Shown here: one piece after another, positions 1-9,912 of the stretch | How the letters are laid out: each line of letters starts with the position of its first letter | How positions within the stretch are numbered: position 1 is the stretch's first letter | Source of the DNA: Stentor roeselii | Taxonomy: Eukaryota; Ciliophora; Heterotrichea; Heterotrichida; Stentoridae | Assembly: GCA_006503475.1 (NCBI GenBank) | Contig: RSEH01000070.1 | Location: 1-64,000 of the forward strand | Reading direction: 5' to 3' | Length of the DNA stretch: 64,000 nucleotides | Program-made: the position numbers and the translations under genes | Notes under the pieces: generated by a model | Databases searched by the model: none | What the model was told of the DNA's origin: nothing | Seen by the model: only the letters and a program-made list of their open reading frames with translations

Positions 1-2382
1 TCTGAAGAGATTCAAAAGAGTATGAAGTTGGATAGTTCTTTTCATTTAACTCCAAAACAGTGATATCGATATTGGCTCTTTATGAGGGTAGAGGAAAATA
101 GGGTTTTTTGTCAAAAGTAAAACTCTAAAATTAGACAATCATCTGAACTCTAATCATTTCTATTACTCATAATCATCTAACCTTAAGATGATGCTCAAAT
201 ATAATTCAAAAAAACCCTTGAACCTATTTAACCAGAAATTTTAAAAACTGTCTCAACTTAAACATTCAAAAAAATTATACATTTTTCTAAATTTAGTAAA
301 TTGAAATGAATTGTATTAACCTTTGAATAATATATGATACTTTGATTTAATTCTGAATAAAGAGTGAAAGATTTTAGTGTGCAAGTTAAAATTATCATAT
401 GGGGATTCTTTATTATGAGTTGAATACTTAAGTTCGCCTTAACACTCATAATATAAGCCAGCAGGTATAAAATATTTGGATTAGTTTATATTAATCATAT
501 AATAATTCAACAATTGATATTCAGCCGAACCTTAATATTTGAACATATAAGAGAATTTAAGAGTAAGTAAATAGCAAAAACTTAATTGTTTATCATTTGA
601 TGGAATTCTAACCATGACATAACTTGAAAGAAATAATTTCATCAAACCCACTTTTAAAAGGAAGTATTCAAAAGACTCTTAAATTCTTGTCCCTCAATGC
701 TTGAAGCGATTGATCTAATCTAAGCAAGCTAATTATCTTAATTATGATAATATTAAAGGCTTCTTCTTTAAGATATTTCGACTCAGGTCTTCATTTTTTC
801 TCATTTGGATAACTTTGACTAAGAGCTGATCATTGAAGACTGGGCCTTTTAGATGACTTAGGGACTGCAACACAAATAATTGTCAAATGCCATCTACCAT
901 CCATGAAAATTTACACATTATTTGATAAGTCTTTATTTCAGTGGCATTTACGAGAAACAATCATTGTGCCTTGCTGAATGATGATCTGTTGAATGTATAT
1001 GAACCAGGACAGTTGATAAATATTTCAATAATCATCTGAGAAAAAGTTAAATTGTAATGAAAGTTTGGATATTTCTGCTAAGTACTCCTTTCAGAAAAGA
1101 GATTTCCGTATTTCACTACAGGAAATCGTCACTGCTATGTTTTAGGAAAAGATTAAGATATATTTTTAGTATTCCTACAAAGTAAGATTAGTATAGATAA
1201 GTTTCGCATTAGGCTTTGTCGAAATTAGCCAAAGTCTTGTGAGTTTATAAGCTCTTTGATCCGTTTTTGTTCATACTGGCTATTTATTTCCATTTACAAC
1301 TAAGAATGATGATGACTGGTTATTGAAATAAGAAAGTTTGATGAAGCTATTAAAGTTTCTCAGCTGTTAGAGAGTTAAACATCTCAAAAGTGTGCAAGCT
1401 GATTACCAATAATCCTTTAATGCTTATGGCCAAAAGTAAATAACTCAAGGGTATCGGTGAATTTAAGATATCTCAATTCTTTAGTTCGCCATACTTATCT
1501 CTAAAAAATTACTCTGTAAATCATTTGTAAAATTGGCAGAATTTCTGCTAAAACTTAAAAAAGCTTTGAATCTTGATACCGAAATAATGGTCTTCGTTTA
1601 GTGTATGACGAAGTAATTCATTTTAATTCGGGAAATATTATTACTAATACCACAAACCACACCTCATTAATCAACTTTTTTTCTTATCTCTTACTATAAT
1701 AATCACGATAGGTCTGCATAGATTTCTTTTAAATTATAGTTAAAGTACTGTAAATTATGATATTTTTTTGAACTATAACAATTTAGAGTTTATTTGTCCT
1801 TCGTTTTCCTAGTTTTACATCACAATTTGCACGATCATCTAATTTATCAATCATATCATTAATTGAAAATTGAATCATTAGAAACCGTAATATTAATCTT
1901 AGAAAGGTCAAAGTTTTGCATTCTTTTAACCTACAGCAAGTGAGTATAACCAGATATAAAAAGAATAGGAAAATCATTATAAACAAATGAGATATTGTAC
2001 GATATTAATAAGTCTTACCGATCAGTTCAAGAATTTATCTTGTAAATGGTGTAAATTTAGGATTATATTAAATCATATTCAAAAAAGGCGAAATAATCTT
2101 ATTTGATTTTTTTGTGGATCAGAGATAATCCTCTCTAGAGAATGGCTCTGAATTATTTTGAAGGACGTTTTTACTAACTCTTCTGAAGAAATTATTAGGA
2201 AAGATACTTAAGAGATCCGCAATAAGAATTTTTAAGTTTATCCACAGAGATTTTAAGCAGATTCTCTCAAAATTCGAAAACTCTTATTTCACATAATATG
2301 AGTTTTTATTTGAACATCTTTAATAGTAAGCTGCGGAGATTAGATTTGAAAAGATTAAAAACACTTTAAAACTAAACTTAAA
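1..2382. other. AT-rich gap without a convincing gene
   Basis: No reading frame longer than about 67 codons occurs here on either strand, and the short ones show no protein-like composition. I tried to join pieces through 15-nt GT..AG introns and found no chain that works. The stretch lacks the C/A-rich or T/G-rich coding texture seen in the rest of the window. It could be intergenic, a non-coding RNA locus or an old decayed gene; I see no tRNA-like, rRNA-like or repeat structure in it. Confidence 0.5.
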
Positions 2383-3575
2383 CTAACTAGAAAGAGGTTT
2401 ATAGTCATTTTCATTCATTTTTTGTCTAATTTTGGTTATGCACACAAAAATAATAATTATAATTACTATAATACCAGCACCAATAAGGTAAACAAGCCAA
2501 TTGTTTCCAACATAATAATTATCCGAATATCCTTATCATTATGAGAAATGAATAGTAAAGAATTATCAAGATCAAAAACTGAATAGAATTCATAAAAAAA
2601 AGGTAATCCAAAAATTATATTTCCATCAGTTAATTCTTCAAGCATCATATCACAACCATCTCCATTATCAATCATAAAATTCTCAGGCTGAATATCAAAA
2701 GTTGCTTCATTTATTTTAAACTTTATAACAGGAAACTTATATGTAAAATAAGAACATGGGCAGGTGATTGGTTTCGTTGAATGATCGCAGTATATTTTCT
2801 TCTTTCTAAGTAATCTGAAATATTTTGAAACAACATCTCTTGGTAAGACCAGTTTACTTTCATTTAGACTGAAAACAGCATTATAATTATAATAACTTCC
2901 CGTAAAATAAGTATCTAAAACTGAGAACTCTATTACATTAGCGACCCACTGACCATTAATAGCAGAAATACTAAAGTTTTTATATAACGAATCTCCATCC
3001 AATAATTCATATAAATTATCTCCAATTCTCAGCAAGCTATTTTCTCCAGTACTGTTTAAAAATATTGAAAAAACTGAATTTCTAATTTTTTCTTGTTTTT
3101 TCAAAGTTTCAATAAAAGTTGAATGTTGAGAAGAGCTATTTCTTGGACCCAATCCAAATATCCCATCATTTGCTTTATTATCATAACCTTCATCATCATT
3201 TGATAAAACAAATGCCTGATCATTAGCTTCTAATCTGTCTAAAGTTATTGTTTCTGTTGAAAGACTTCCTTTTACTTTATAAGGTTTTACCCATGTTTCG
3301 ATGTTAAGGTCTTTATAGGTACTGCTTTGTTTTGAGTCAAAATTCGAACTGATCCAAATGTAAGAGGTTTCAAATGAGGGTATAACTTTCATGGATTGTT
3401 CAGGTGTTCCAACTCCAATTGTTATTGAGATTTGATTGGATTTCTTCTCAAAGGGTATTGAGACTAAATTTGATTTTGAAAGAGGATCTCTTTGATAGTC
3501 TTGTTCTAGGCCAGAATATTCTCCTTTTATTAGACCCGAGCCAAGCGAAGGACCAAATAAAATGAATAAGAGCAT
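2383..3575 (-). CDS. Pepsin-fold (A1 family) membrane protein without catalytic aspartates, one frame break
   Basis: An aspartyl-protease-like ectodomain. After a short hydrophobic N-terminus come family landmarks: GVGTPEQ followed by YIWISS (about residues 56-74), NDGIFGLGPRN, and IIFGLPFFYEFYSVFD near the C-terminus. Both catalytic DTG/DSG sites are gone: the first aligns as PSFETSY, with Ser in place of Asp, and the second as AVFSLNES, again Ser for Asp. It is therefore probably not a protease but a binding or adhesion relative. The uninterrupted frame ends at 2466. Changing frame at the CC of 2531-2532 (one extra base needed) opens 49 more residues: a strong transmembrane segment beginning WLVYLIGAG, then a short basic tail ending KPLSS, with a stop at 2383-2385. 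That tail is so typical of a type I membrane protein that a single-base assembly error or a real frameshift is likely. No GT..AG intron fits at the break. Total about 397 residues. Confidence 0.75.
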
Positions 3576-4336
3576 TTATTAACATTCATTTTTAGCCTCT
3601 TGAATTTTCATATTTTATCGGAATTTATCAGGAAAAAAAAATTGAGAGGTAAATATGGAAGTTTAAATGATTTTTTTTAGTTCTCATAATTTAGACTATT
3701 TCAACCTTATTCGAATAAAATCAGTTTAATTTAAATCTATAATTGTACTGAGACATAATCAATAATCAAATACAAGTTTTATTAGTGAAAGGAATATAGA
3801 TGGTTTAAATTATTTGAAATCTTGGCTTTCAAATTGTCACTTTCTTAAAATTGTCACTTTCCTTTCTATATTTTATCAGGTTGATCTAAGAATTAAAAAT
3901 ATCTCTAAGAATTTCAATAATTACTTTTCTGAAATTAGTTATGTATATTTAAATGTTTTTATTAAATACTGAATATATTATCTATGATGATCTTATTTTC
4001 ATATACTAGAATAATAAAGGATTTCATAGTGATTTTTAATTATTTCATATTTAAGTAATTCTTAATTTTTAAGCCTTGTATTTTATGACAAGCAAACTGG
4101 TTCCAGTTCGATGTAATAAATCTAAAGTTCCATAGCTTATTTCTAATTGAATTGATTAAGAATTAATTTAGCATAATTATAAAGACAAAGACTAACCATG
4201 ATTAGTAATGAAACTATTGTAAAATTGTAAAAATATTATTTTTATAAGAGTTGAAATTGAATGTATTATTAAATTAAGTATCAATCAACTAAACCAGTTC
4301 ATTAAATCTAATTACCTGATAATTATTAATTATTCC
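3576..4336. other. AT-rich intergenic gap
   Basis: Upstream of the pepsin-fold gene and downstream of the next minus-strand gene. It holds a short direct repeat (listed separately) and otherwise only AT-rich sequence; no coding texture or tRNA-like element was seen. Confidence 0.6.
3831..3861. repeat. Two copies of a 14-bp direct repeat
   Basis: AAATTGTCACTTTC occurs at 3831-3844 and again at 3848-3861, separated by three bases. It lies 256 bases upstream of the start of the minus-strand pepsin-fold gene. It may be a duplicated factor site or a chance slippage product. Confidence 0.5.
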
Positions 4337-5026
4337 CTAAAATTTAAATTTCCAATAGGTGAACCATAAAAAGGTCATAACCAACGATTCTATCCATATG
4401 GTTAATCCAATACATATTTTCATACCTAAATCACTTGAAACATTAGAGTTAAAAGAAGCGAACTGGTTGCTATAAAACATGACTCTCACAGTGCCACCAG
4501 TAATACTATTATATCTCAGATGAGCAGCAGCAGCGTTGAAAGATTCACTGGAAATGCCAAGGACACTAAGTTGTTGTATCAAAGTATTCGGAGTAATATC
4601 AAGATAAACATTCAATCCATTGATTTCAGGACAATAAACCATATTTTTCAATGGGTTCGGGATTATTCTTCTATTTCTTCTCACTATTTTATTGATCCTT
4701 ATCAAATAGTACATCCTAAGAGTTGTAAAAATTAAGATCAGAATGCATAAATAAGGAATAATCGCACAAATTATCAAACAAGTGTTCATAACGCATGAGT
4801 TAGAACGTGCTGTTCTTGAAATAGGAACTGGAAACATGTATTTTTCTTCTATTCGGTTAGCATCGTTGTTGTATTGTTTGACGAAAAAGTTATACTCGTA
4901 GTACTTGTCATTTCTTACTGTTACTGGAATTCCTGCTTCACGGATTTCGAGCTGAGTCTGTGTTTGGACTGTGTGAGCTGCTAAAAGGTGCTGGTTTTGG
5001 TTTGAAGGATATACCTGATTTGACAT
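4337..5026 (-). CDS. Two-pass membrane protein of unknown function
   Basis: A 229-residue protein that I do not recognise. It has a polar N-terminal region (about 1-75), a long hydrophobic stretch around residues 78-108 (CLIICAIIPYLCILILIF), a soluble middle of about 95 residues, and a second hydrophobic segment near the C-terminus (about 203-225). There is no signal peptide, so the N-terminus is probably cytosolic. The start is supported by AATAAATG context, the commonest start context in the window. No paralogue is visible here. Composition matches neighbouring genes, so it is probably expressed host sequence. Confidence 0.65.
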   Translation of the reverse strand: MSNQVYPSNQNQHLLAAHTVQTQTQLEIREAGIPVTVRNDKYYEYNFFVKQYNNDANRIEEKYMFPVPISRTARSNSCVMNTCLIICAIIPYLCILILIFTTLRMYYLIRINKIVRRNRRIIPNPLKNMVYCPEINGLNVYLDITPNTLIQQLSVLGISSESFNAAAAHLRYNSITGGTVRVMFYSNQFASFNSNVSSDLGMKICIGLTIWIESLVMTFLWFTYWKFKF

Positions 5027-5416
5027 TTATTCAAGATAAAAGATAGACCTGGAAATATTGGTTATTTTGAATGTTTTGTGAATTTAAAGACATTTAAGTT
5101 TGATGTTCTCTCAATAGAAAAGTTAAGAATTTTCTTTTTATAAATTGAGAAATTTCGAATGAAAAATATCTTTTGAGAAGCATATACTTCGAACATTCAA
5201 TCCGCTTAAAAGTTTCTTCTAATATATAGCAATTTGATTAAAAGAATAAAAAATTTCATATTTCTTTATCAGATAATTTCACTAAAGTTTAAGCATCAAT
5301 TTTCTTTATTTATTCAAAAGAGTTTAATCTCATTCTATCTTATTTAAAATACTAAAACTTAAATCTTCAACTTTCCCATGAAATTCACAACATTATTTTC
5401 TAACTATTTAACAAAA
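5027..5416. other. Intergenic gap
   Basis: AT-rich spacer upstream of the 5026 gene and downstream of ZNF598. No coding frame, repeat or RNA gene seen. Confidence 0.6.
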
Positions 5417-7330
5417 CTACTTCTTTCTCTTAGGTTCAGGTGGAATTCTAGCCATTTTCAAAGCAGGAAATTCCTCCTGATAATCCACAATATTAAAATT
5501 ACCCAAGATTTCCTTACAAATCTTATTCGCCTGAGCCGAATTTGAAATTTTCTCTTTAATAGTCCTCAACGCCTGAGGTACTTGTTCCTGTTGAAGCTGT
5601 TCTGAAACAATAACAATAAATTCTTTACTAGTCATCATCCCTTGTCTCAAGAGTTTCAAATGATCCCTCAACATTTCAAGAGCAGTCTTCTGATAAACCT
5701 GTTTAGCAGGAGCAAGAGCTGGGTACTCCGCTTCGTTGGCAGTTAAAAGAAGAGCCCTTTCAAGGATGTTCAAAACTTCTGCTCTTCCATCTTGACGCAC
5801 TTTTTCTTTTATCGTGTTTTTGAAAAGGGACACATCAGACCTGGGCATGAACTCTAAAAGGTTTTCGACGAAACACTTCGCAGATATCAGCTTGTTGTTG
5901 TAAATCGCGATGTTGTCTAACAATGTGTTTAACTCTGACTTCGCTTTTGATGGTCTCACGTTACCTAGAACTGGAAAACTCGACTGATCGAAACTTTTAG
6001 GAGGAGGCTTCTCGATGATCTCAGGTTTTCTTAATGATTTTTTCTCTTCTTGCTCAAAAATCTGCGATTTTTGAGGATTTTCCAGTTTTTGGCGAGTTTT
6101 CATCATTTTTTCAAGATCTTGGACGATTTTTTCTCTGAAAGAATTTAAAGAAACCTGATTTCTAATGATTTGAATGGTTTCAGGTATTGCTAAAAGGTTT
6201 TCCTGAGGTATCAGAGTGAGAAACTCATCAACAGTCAAGTGATTATTGTTAAGTCTTGAAATATTTTTCATAATCTCTGATTGTTCCTGTCTTTTCTTCA
6301 CTTTATTCTTCTTCACCTGGGTCTTCAAAGCAACTCCTTGAGTTTCAGCAGGCGCCGGGAAAAACGACTGAGGAAAAATCGAATTTTCACTTTTTCCTTG
6401 ATTTTTTTTCCCTATTTTCGAGTAGTCCAGTACTTCCTTCTTAGAACTTGAATTTCCTCCAAGTGCCGGAAATTCAAAGTCTTTTGTTTCTTCGCTGATT
6501 TTCGGTGCAGAGTAGTTTTTCGAAGAGACATCATCAAAAAACATGACAGGTTTTTCTTCTTCATCTCGAATCTTGAATGCACAGACAGGTTGAGGGACGT
6601 TGATTCCAGGATGATTGCTGCGATAATGGTCTCTCAAATCATCATAACACAAAAAAACAATATGCATTTCATTCCTACAAAAACTGACTTCACATAAATG
6701 ATGAGCCTGGCGATAATGTGCTTCAAGGTCTTCATAAGTCCTATAAGCAGTTCTTTTCAAGACTTCACACAATTCACAAAAGAAATGCTGGGATTTTATA
6801 TGTTCCAAGAGTTTTCTTTGGTCGTAGTAGTAGTCGAAACACAACTCGCATTGAACGTGATGACTCAATTTGTGGACTGAAAGTTGAGTCTCGTCATAAA
6901 GGTCCTGCTCTGATGCGAAGAGGTTGTTGTTGGTGGAACAGACTTCGCATATTCGCTTTGAATGGAAACGATTCAGGTGGTCTTTGAGAATTGAAAAGTT
7001 TTTACTTTCTTGGCTGCAGACTTTGCAGAGGAATCTTTTGAATGATTGAAGTCTTTGAAGCTCGACTTGGTCTTCGAAGTAAATTTGGGATTGAAGGTCG
7101 AGCTTGAAACCTTTTATTGAATCGTTCCATAAAGTACTCAGTAGTGTTGAGTAGACCAGAGATGTGTCGTGGGTTATGAATAGGTAGTCACTGGTTTGAC
7201 GGCACAGCGGACATGATTTGTTATCAAGTAAGCTACGCATTCGGTACCAACAAAGTGAACAGATGGTCTTGTGTCCGCATTGAGGTAAACCGAAGTTCGT
7301 GAATTCCTCAGTGCAAAGGGCACATTCCAT
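5417..7330 (-). CDS. ZNF598: ZNF598/Hel2-type RING E3 ligase of ribosome quality control
   Basis: Family members ubiquitinate small-subunit proteins (eS10, uS10) of collided ribosomes. The order of domains fits: an N-terminal RING starting at residue 3 (CALC..F..CGH.TIC..C then CPLCR), an array of C2H2-like fingers from about residue 98 to 250 including CKVC..H..RFH and CELC..H..QH, then a disordered lysine-rich region. Four aromatic-P-x-L boxes (FPAL near 285, FPVL near 452, YPAL near 534, FPAL near 622) punctuate the C-terminal half, a feature also seen in ZNF598 relatives. At 637 residues it is close to yeast Hel2 and shorter than human ZNF598. The start is unambiguous: TATAAAATG sits 40 nt from the divergent start at 7371. 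Confidence 0.85.
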   Translation of the reverse strand: MECALCTEEFTNFGLPQCGHKTICSLCWYRMRSLLDNKSCPLCRQTSDYLFITHDTSLVYSTLLSTLWNDSIKGFKLDLQSQIYFEDQVELQRLQSFKRFLCKVCSQESKNFSILKDHLNRFHSKRICEVCSTNNNLFASEQDLYDETQLSVHKLSHHVQCELCFDYYYDQRKLLEHIKSQHFFCELCEVLKRTAYRTYEDLEAHYRQAHHLCEVSFCRNEMHIVFLCYDDLRDHYRSNHPGINVPQPVCAFKIRDEEEKPVMFFDDVSSKNYSAPKISEETKDFEFPALGGNSSSKKEVLDYSKIGKKNQGKSENSIFPQSFFPAPAETQGVALKTQVKKNKVKKRQEQSEIMKNISRLNNNHLTVDEFLTLIPQENLLAIPETIQIIRNQVSLNSFREKIVQDLEKMMKTRQKLENPQKSQIFEQEEKKSLRKPEIIEKPPPKSFDQSSFPVLGNVRPSKAKSELNTLLDNIAIYNNKLISAKCFVENLLEFMPRSDVSLFKNTIKEKVRQDGRAEVLNILERALLLTANEAEYPALAPAKQVYQKTALEMLRDHLKLLRQGMMTSKEFIVIVSEQLQQEQVPQALRTIKEKISNSAQANKICKEILGNFNIVDYQEEFPALKMARIPPEPKRKK

Positions 7331-7370
7331 TTTATATCAGCTCAGCCAATCTGCAATTTTCTTCAAATAA
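7331..7370. promoter_or_regulatory. 40-bp bidirectional promoter gap
   Basis: Only 40 bp separate the start codons of the divergent ZNF598 gene (minus) and the coiled-coil gene (plus). Any core promoter elements and both 5' UTRs must fit here or lie inside the coding regions. TATAAA lies directly against the minus-strand ATG. Confidence 0.5.
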
Positions 7371-8831
7371 ATGGAAACCTCACAGCTGAGACTTTACTTC
7401 AACGAGCACCTCAAAGTTCTTTCACTAGGTCGAAAATCCAAGTCATCAATCCTGCATCATCTGAAATCCATTCATCTCCAAGTGATGAAAAAACATTTAA
7501 AGCAATCATTCACCCACAAGTCTCTCTCCTCAATCATATCAAAACTAACGCAAAAATCCTCCTTATCAATTGAAGAAAACATCCGAAAACAAAAGCTAAA
7601 ATCAGCGATTTTAGCAAAAAAAGAACTCGAAGATAAACTTTTATTCGTCTCTCAAAATATTGAAAACCTTCAGGAAATCAAATCAAAAAAAAACCAACAA
7701 GAATTCTTTGAAGAAGAAAAAGAAAAAACTACCGAATTTCTTCAGAAAGTGAAAAAATTCTCCCAAATGCAAAAAGAAACTGAAAAATTTTTAAAGGCTC
7801 AAACAGAGAAAATCAAGAGAAAAGCAAAAATTTTAGAAGAAAACGACTTGATCTTCGCTGAAAAAATGAAAGAAAGACGAGAAATCGCCCGGCTTCAGGA
7901 ACTAGAAAAAATGAGGGAAAAAAGAGAGAAAAGGGAAAAAGATTTAGAAAATGTAAAACTTTCCAAGTCTTTTCTCACAGGACTTGAAAAAAAACCTCTT
8001 TACTTGAAAATCGAGGAAAACTTCAAAATAAAGGTCGAGATGCCAGAACTAGAAAAACGAAAAAACGAGTTAAAGAAAAAAAGCGCTTTTTTCAAGTCAT
8101 ACCAGGGAGAGTCTCTAAAGGACCACTTGAAATGGTACAACTCGTTCAAGGAAGAAACGATGACTAAAGCGAAAGAGTCCCGAATGATGCTCAGCCAGTC
8201 ACAAAACCGTTCAGTCAGTGTCAATCCAAGCTACTGGGCACTGAAAGTCATTCAAGAAGACCAGGCAAAAGAACAGGAAAAAACCTTAAAACAAGAAGAA
8301 AAAAAGAAACTTCTTGAAAGAAAGGTAAAGTACTGTGAACTACTTAAAGAACTTCATCCACCTATTGTCAACCCTCTCAAAAACTCCTTTTCAACGGAAA
8401 AGTCAAATGAAGAGATCACGAAAGAAAAGAAAAGAATCATGGGAAGTGCCTCTGTTGATGCAAAAAAATGGAAACCTCATAAATTTGAACCCAATCGCAT
8501 GGTTCCTCCTCCGAAACTTAAAAGGGAACCAAAACCTTTAAGCTATTTGGAGGATCGAAGGAAGGAAAAACAAGAAACCAATACATCGCCTTTGGATACT
8601 AAAAGGATTAAAGAACAGTTGGAACAAGATATAAGTGAAAAGAATTATGATGAGGTTGAATTTGGAAAATTGCATAAAAATGCACAGATTCTAGAAAAAA
8701 TCGCAAGGAAAAAAGAAATTTTTATGGAAACTAAACCTCTTTCTGTTGCTAGTATTCAGCAGGCTGCTAGTGTTGATAAGTTACTTGTTAGTTCAATCAA
8801 GGCGAAATTGAAAGTCTTGGAGAATTTATAA
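7371..8831 (+). CDS. Coiled-coil protein, paralogue of the 43050-44576 gene
   Basis: A 486-residue, very Lys/Glu-rich coiled-coil protein that I cannot name. It is clearly related to the gene at 43050: both carry the box VEMPELEKRK, a following D-H-x-KWY-x-x-F-K motif, a W-x-A central motif, a WKPHKF-x-PN+M-PPP motif, and a C-terminal S-S-I+AKL-x-LEN ending. These shared islands inside otherwise diverged coils suggest binding sites for a conserved partner. A cytoskeletal or ciliary role is plausible given the style of the protein but is inference only. The start ATG follows CAAATAA. Confidence 0.8.
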   Translation: METSQLRLYFNEHLKVLSLGRKSKSSILHHLKSIHLQVMKKHLKQSFTHKSLSSIISKLTQKSSLSIEENIRKQKLKSAILAKKELEDKLLFVSQNIENLQEIKSKKNQQEFFEEEKEKTTEFLQKVKKFSQMQKETEKFLKAQTEKIKRKAKILEENDLIFAEKMKERREIARLQELEKMREKREKREKDLENVKLSKSFLTGLEKKPLYLKIEENFKIKVEMPELEKRKNELKKKSAFFKSYQGESLKDHLKWYNSFKEETMTKAKESRMMLSQSQNRSVSVNPSYWALKVIQEDQAKEQEKTLKQEEKKKLLERKVKYCELLKELHPPIVNPLKNSFSTEKSNEEITKEKKRIMGSASVDAKKWKPHKFEPNRMVPPPKLKREPKPLSYLEDRRKEKQETNTSPLDTKRIKEQLEQDISEKNYDEVEFGKLHKNAQILEKIARKKEIFMETKPLSVASIQQAASVDKLLVSSIKAKLKVLENL

Positions 8832-9212
8832 TGATTGAATTAGGAATATTTTAAATAATGTTGGGAATAAGTTTTGTGAAGACAAAGTTTTTTATTTAGT
8901 TTAGATTTAATGGAATAAATCTTTGATGCTGCTAAAATATTAATTATAAAGAAAAGTTTATCAGCTTGGCTTATCTTGGATAAAATGATATCTATTTAGA
9001 AATCTTAAAGATTTTAAGATAATTATAAATCATTTTTTACTCAAGTCTATGCCGAATCACTTAAGTATTGGATTTAGACATTGACTATTCAATTATAAAC
9101 TCTAGGTTTTTCAATTTATTCGTAATCAATTATCTTAATCAATCCTAAAAATCTCTCTAGTTAAAAAATTTCTTTCTGCAAACCTAATACATTTCATTAT
9201 TTCTAATTTTAC
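8832..9212. other. Convergent intergenic gap
   Basis: Between the stop codons of two convergent genes; AT-rich, no reading frame, RNA gene or repeat seen. It is long for a convergent gap in this window. Confidence 0.6.
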
Positions 9213-9866
9213 CTAATCAAATATTTTAACTACTGATGAAGCAGGCCTACGACATACTGGGCAAAATTTGTTATATCCTTCAAACTTACTCTTGCATTGG
9301 TTGCATAAACATTTGTGGCCGCAATTAAGAACAGCAAAATGAGCATATGAGTCTTGGCAAACAACACAAATTGACGAAATTTGATGATTTTCGAAATTTT
9401 GCGGTACTTGAGAGTATTCGCTGTTGATTCTCTGTGAATGCTCTGGAATTTCTGATGATTGAAGAAGTTGGTTTTCGTCGATATAAGGATTGTTTAATGG
9501 GATGTGGTCAGCTCTTGCATTATTATGCTGATAATAGAATAAACCAATCATCCCTGTAATGACGTCGACGATGAACGGAATCAAGAAAAGTGTTTCAGCA
9601 TTGAACTTTTCCATGATAATCTTTGATAGGATCTCGTATATTAATAAGGTCAATGCCAAAGCAGTAGTTCCAAACCCCTGCAAAAAAACCAATTCTTTAA
9701 TCCTCTTTCTAACCCCAAAAACAGCCAAAACTCCAAACACAACAACTAAAAGATGCATACCAATCATCAAAGCTCGTCTTCTAATAAGTAAGCTCAAAAC
9801 AACCCCAGCCATTCCACTCAAAATCTGTACATATAACCCAAAAGAAACAACCATATCAGTCTTCAT
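9213..9866 (-). CDS. Four-pass membrane RING-finger protein (putative E3 ligase)
   Basis: 217 residues. Four hydrophobic segments fill the first 115 residues (about 6-25, 33-50, 62-82 and 92-113), followed by a polar linker and a C-terminal C3HC4 RING (about 167-207: CVVC..CGH..LC..C..KFCPVCR). This layout, membrane domain then RING facing the cytosol, is common among ciliate E3 ligases that act on membranes. Substrate unknown. The start codon lies 46 nt from the divergent start of the p28-domain gene. Confidence 0.8.
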   Translation of the reverse strand: MKTDMVVSFGLYVQILSGMAGVVLSLLIRRRALMIGMHLLVVVFGVLAVFGVRKRIKELVFLQGFGTTALALTLLIYEILSKIIMEKFNAETLFLIPFIVDVITGMIGLFYYQHNNARADHIPLNNPYIDENQLLQSSEIPEHSQRINSEYSQVPQNFENHQISSICVVCQDSYAHFAVLNCGHKCLCNQCKSKFEGYNKFCPVCRRPASSVVKIFD

Positions 9867-9912
9867 CTATTATAACACTAAAAATCCAATAACCTATCAA
9901 GCAATAATATCT
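9867..9912. promoter_or_regulatory. 46-bp bidirectional promoter gap
   Basis: Short AT-rich gap between the divergent starts at 9866 and 9913. The plus-strand reading frame runs on upstream to 9559 over the minus gene, but the ATG at 9913 is the sensible start because the extension only mirrors the RING protein gene. Confidence 0.45.

Noticed and set aside
600-1500. Fragments resembling kinase motifs (for example a DWAF-like and a WSVEC-like word) when all stop codons are read as amino acids.
   Set aside because: Reading every stop as sense always gives an open frame; the spacing of the words does not match any kinase family and many TGA codons would be needed. No gene is supported.
9559-9912. 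Upstream extension of the p28-domain protein frame.
   Set aside because: It runs antisense over the RING protein gene and has no protein-like features; the ATG at 9913 gives a clean start.
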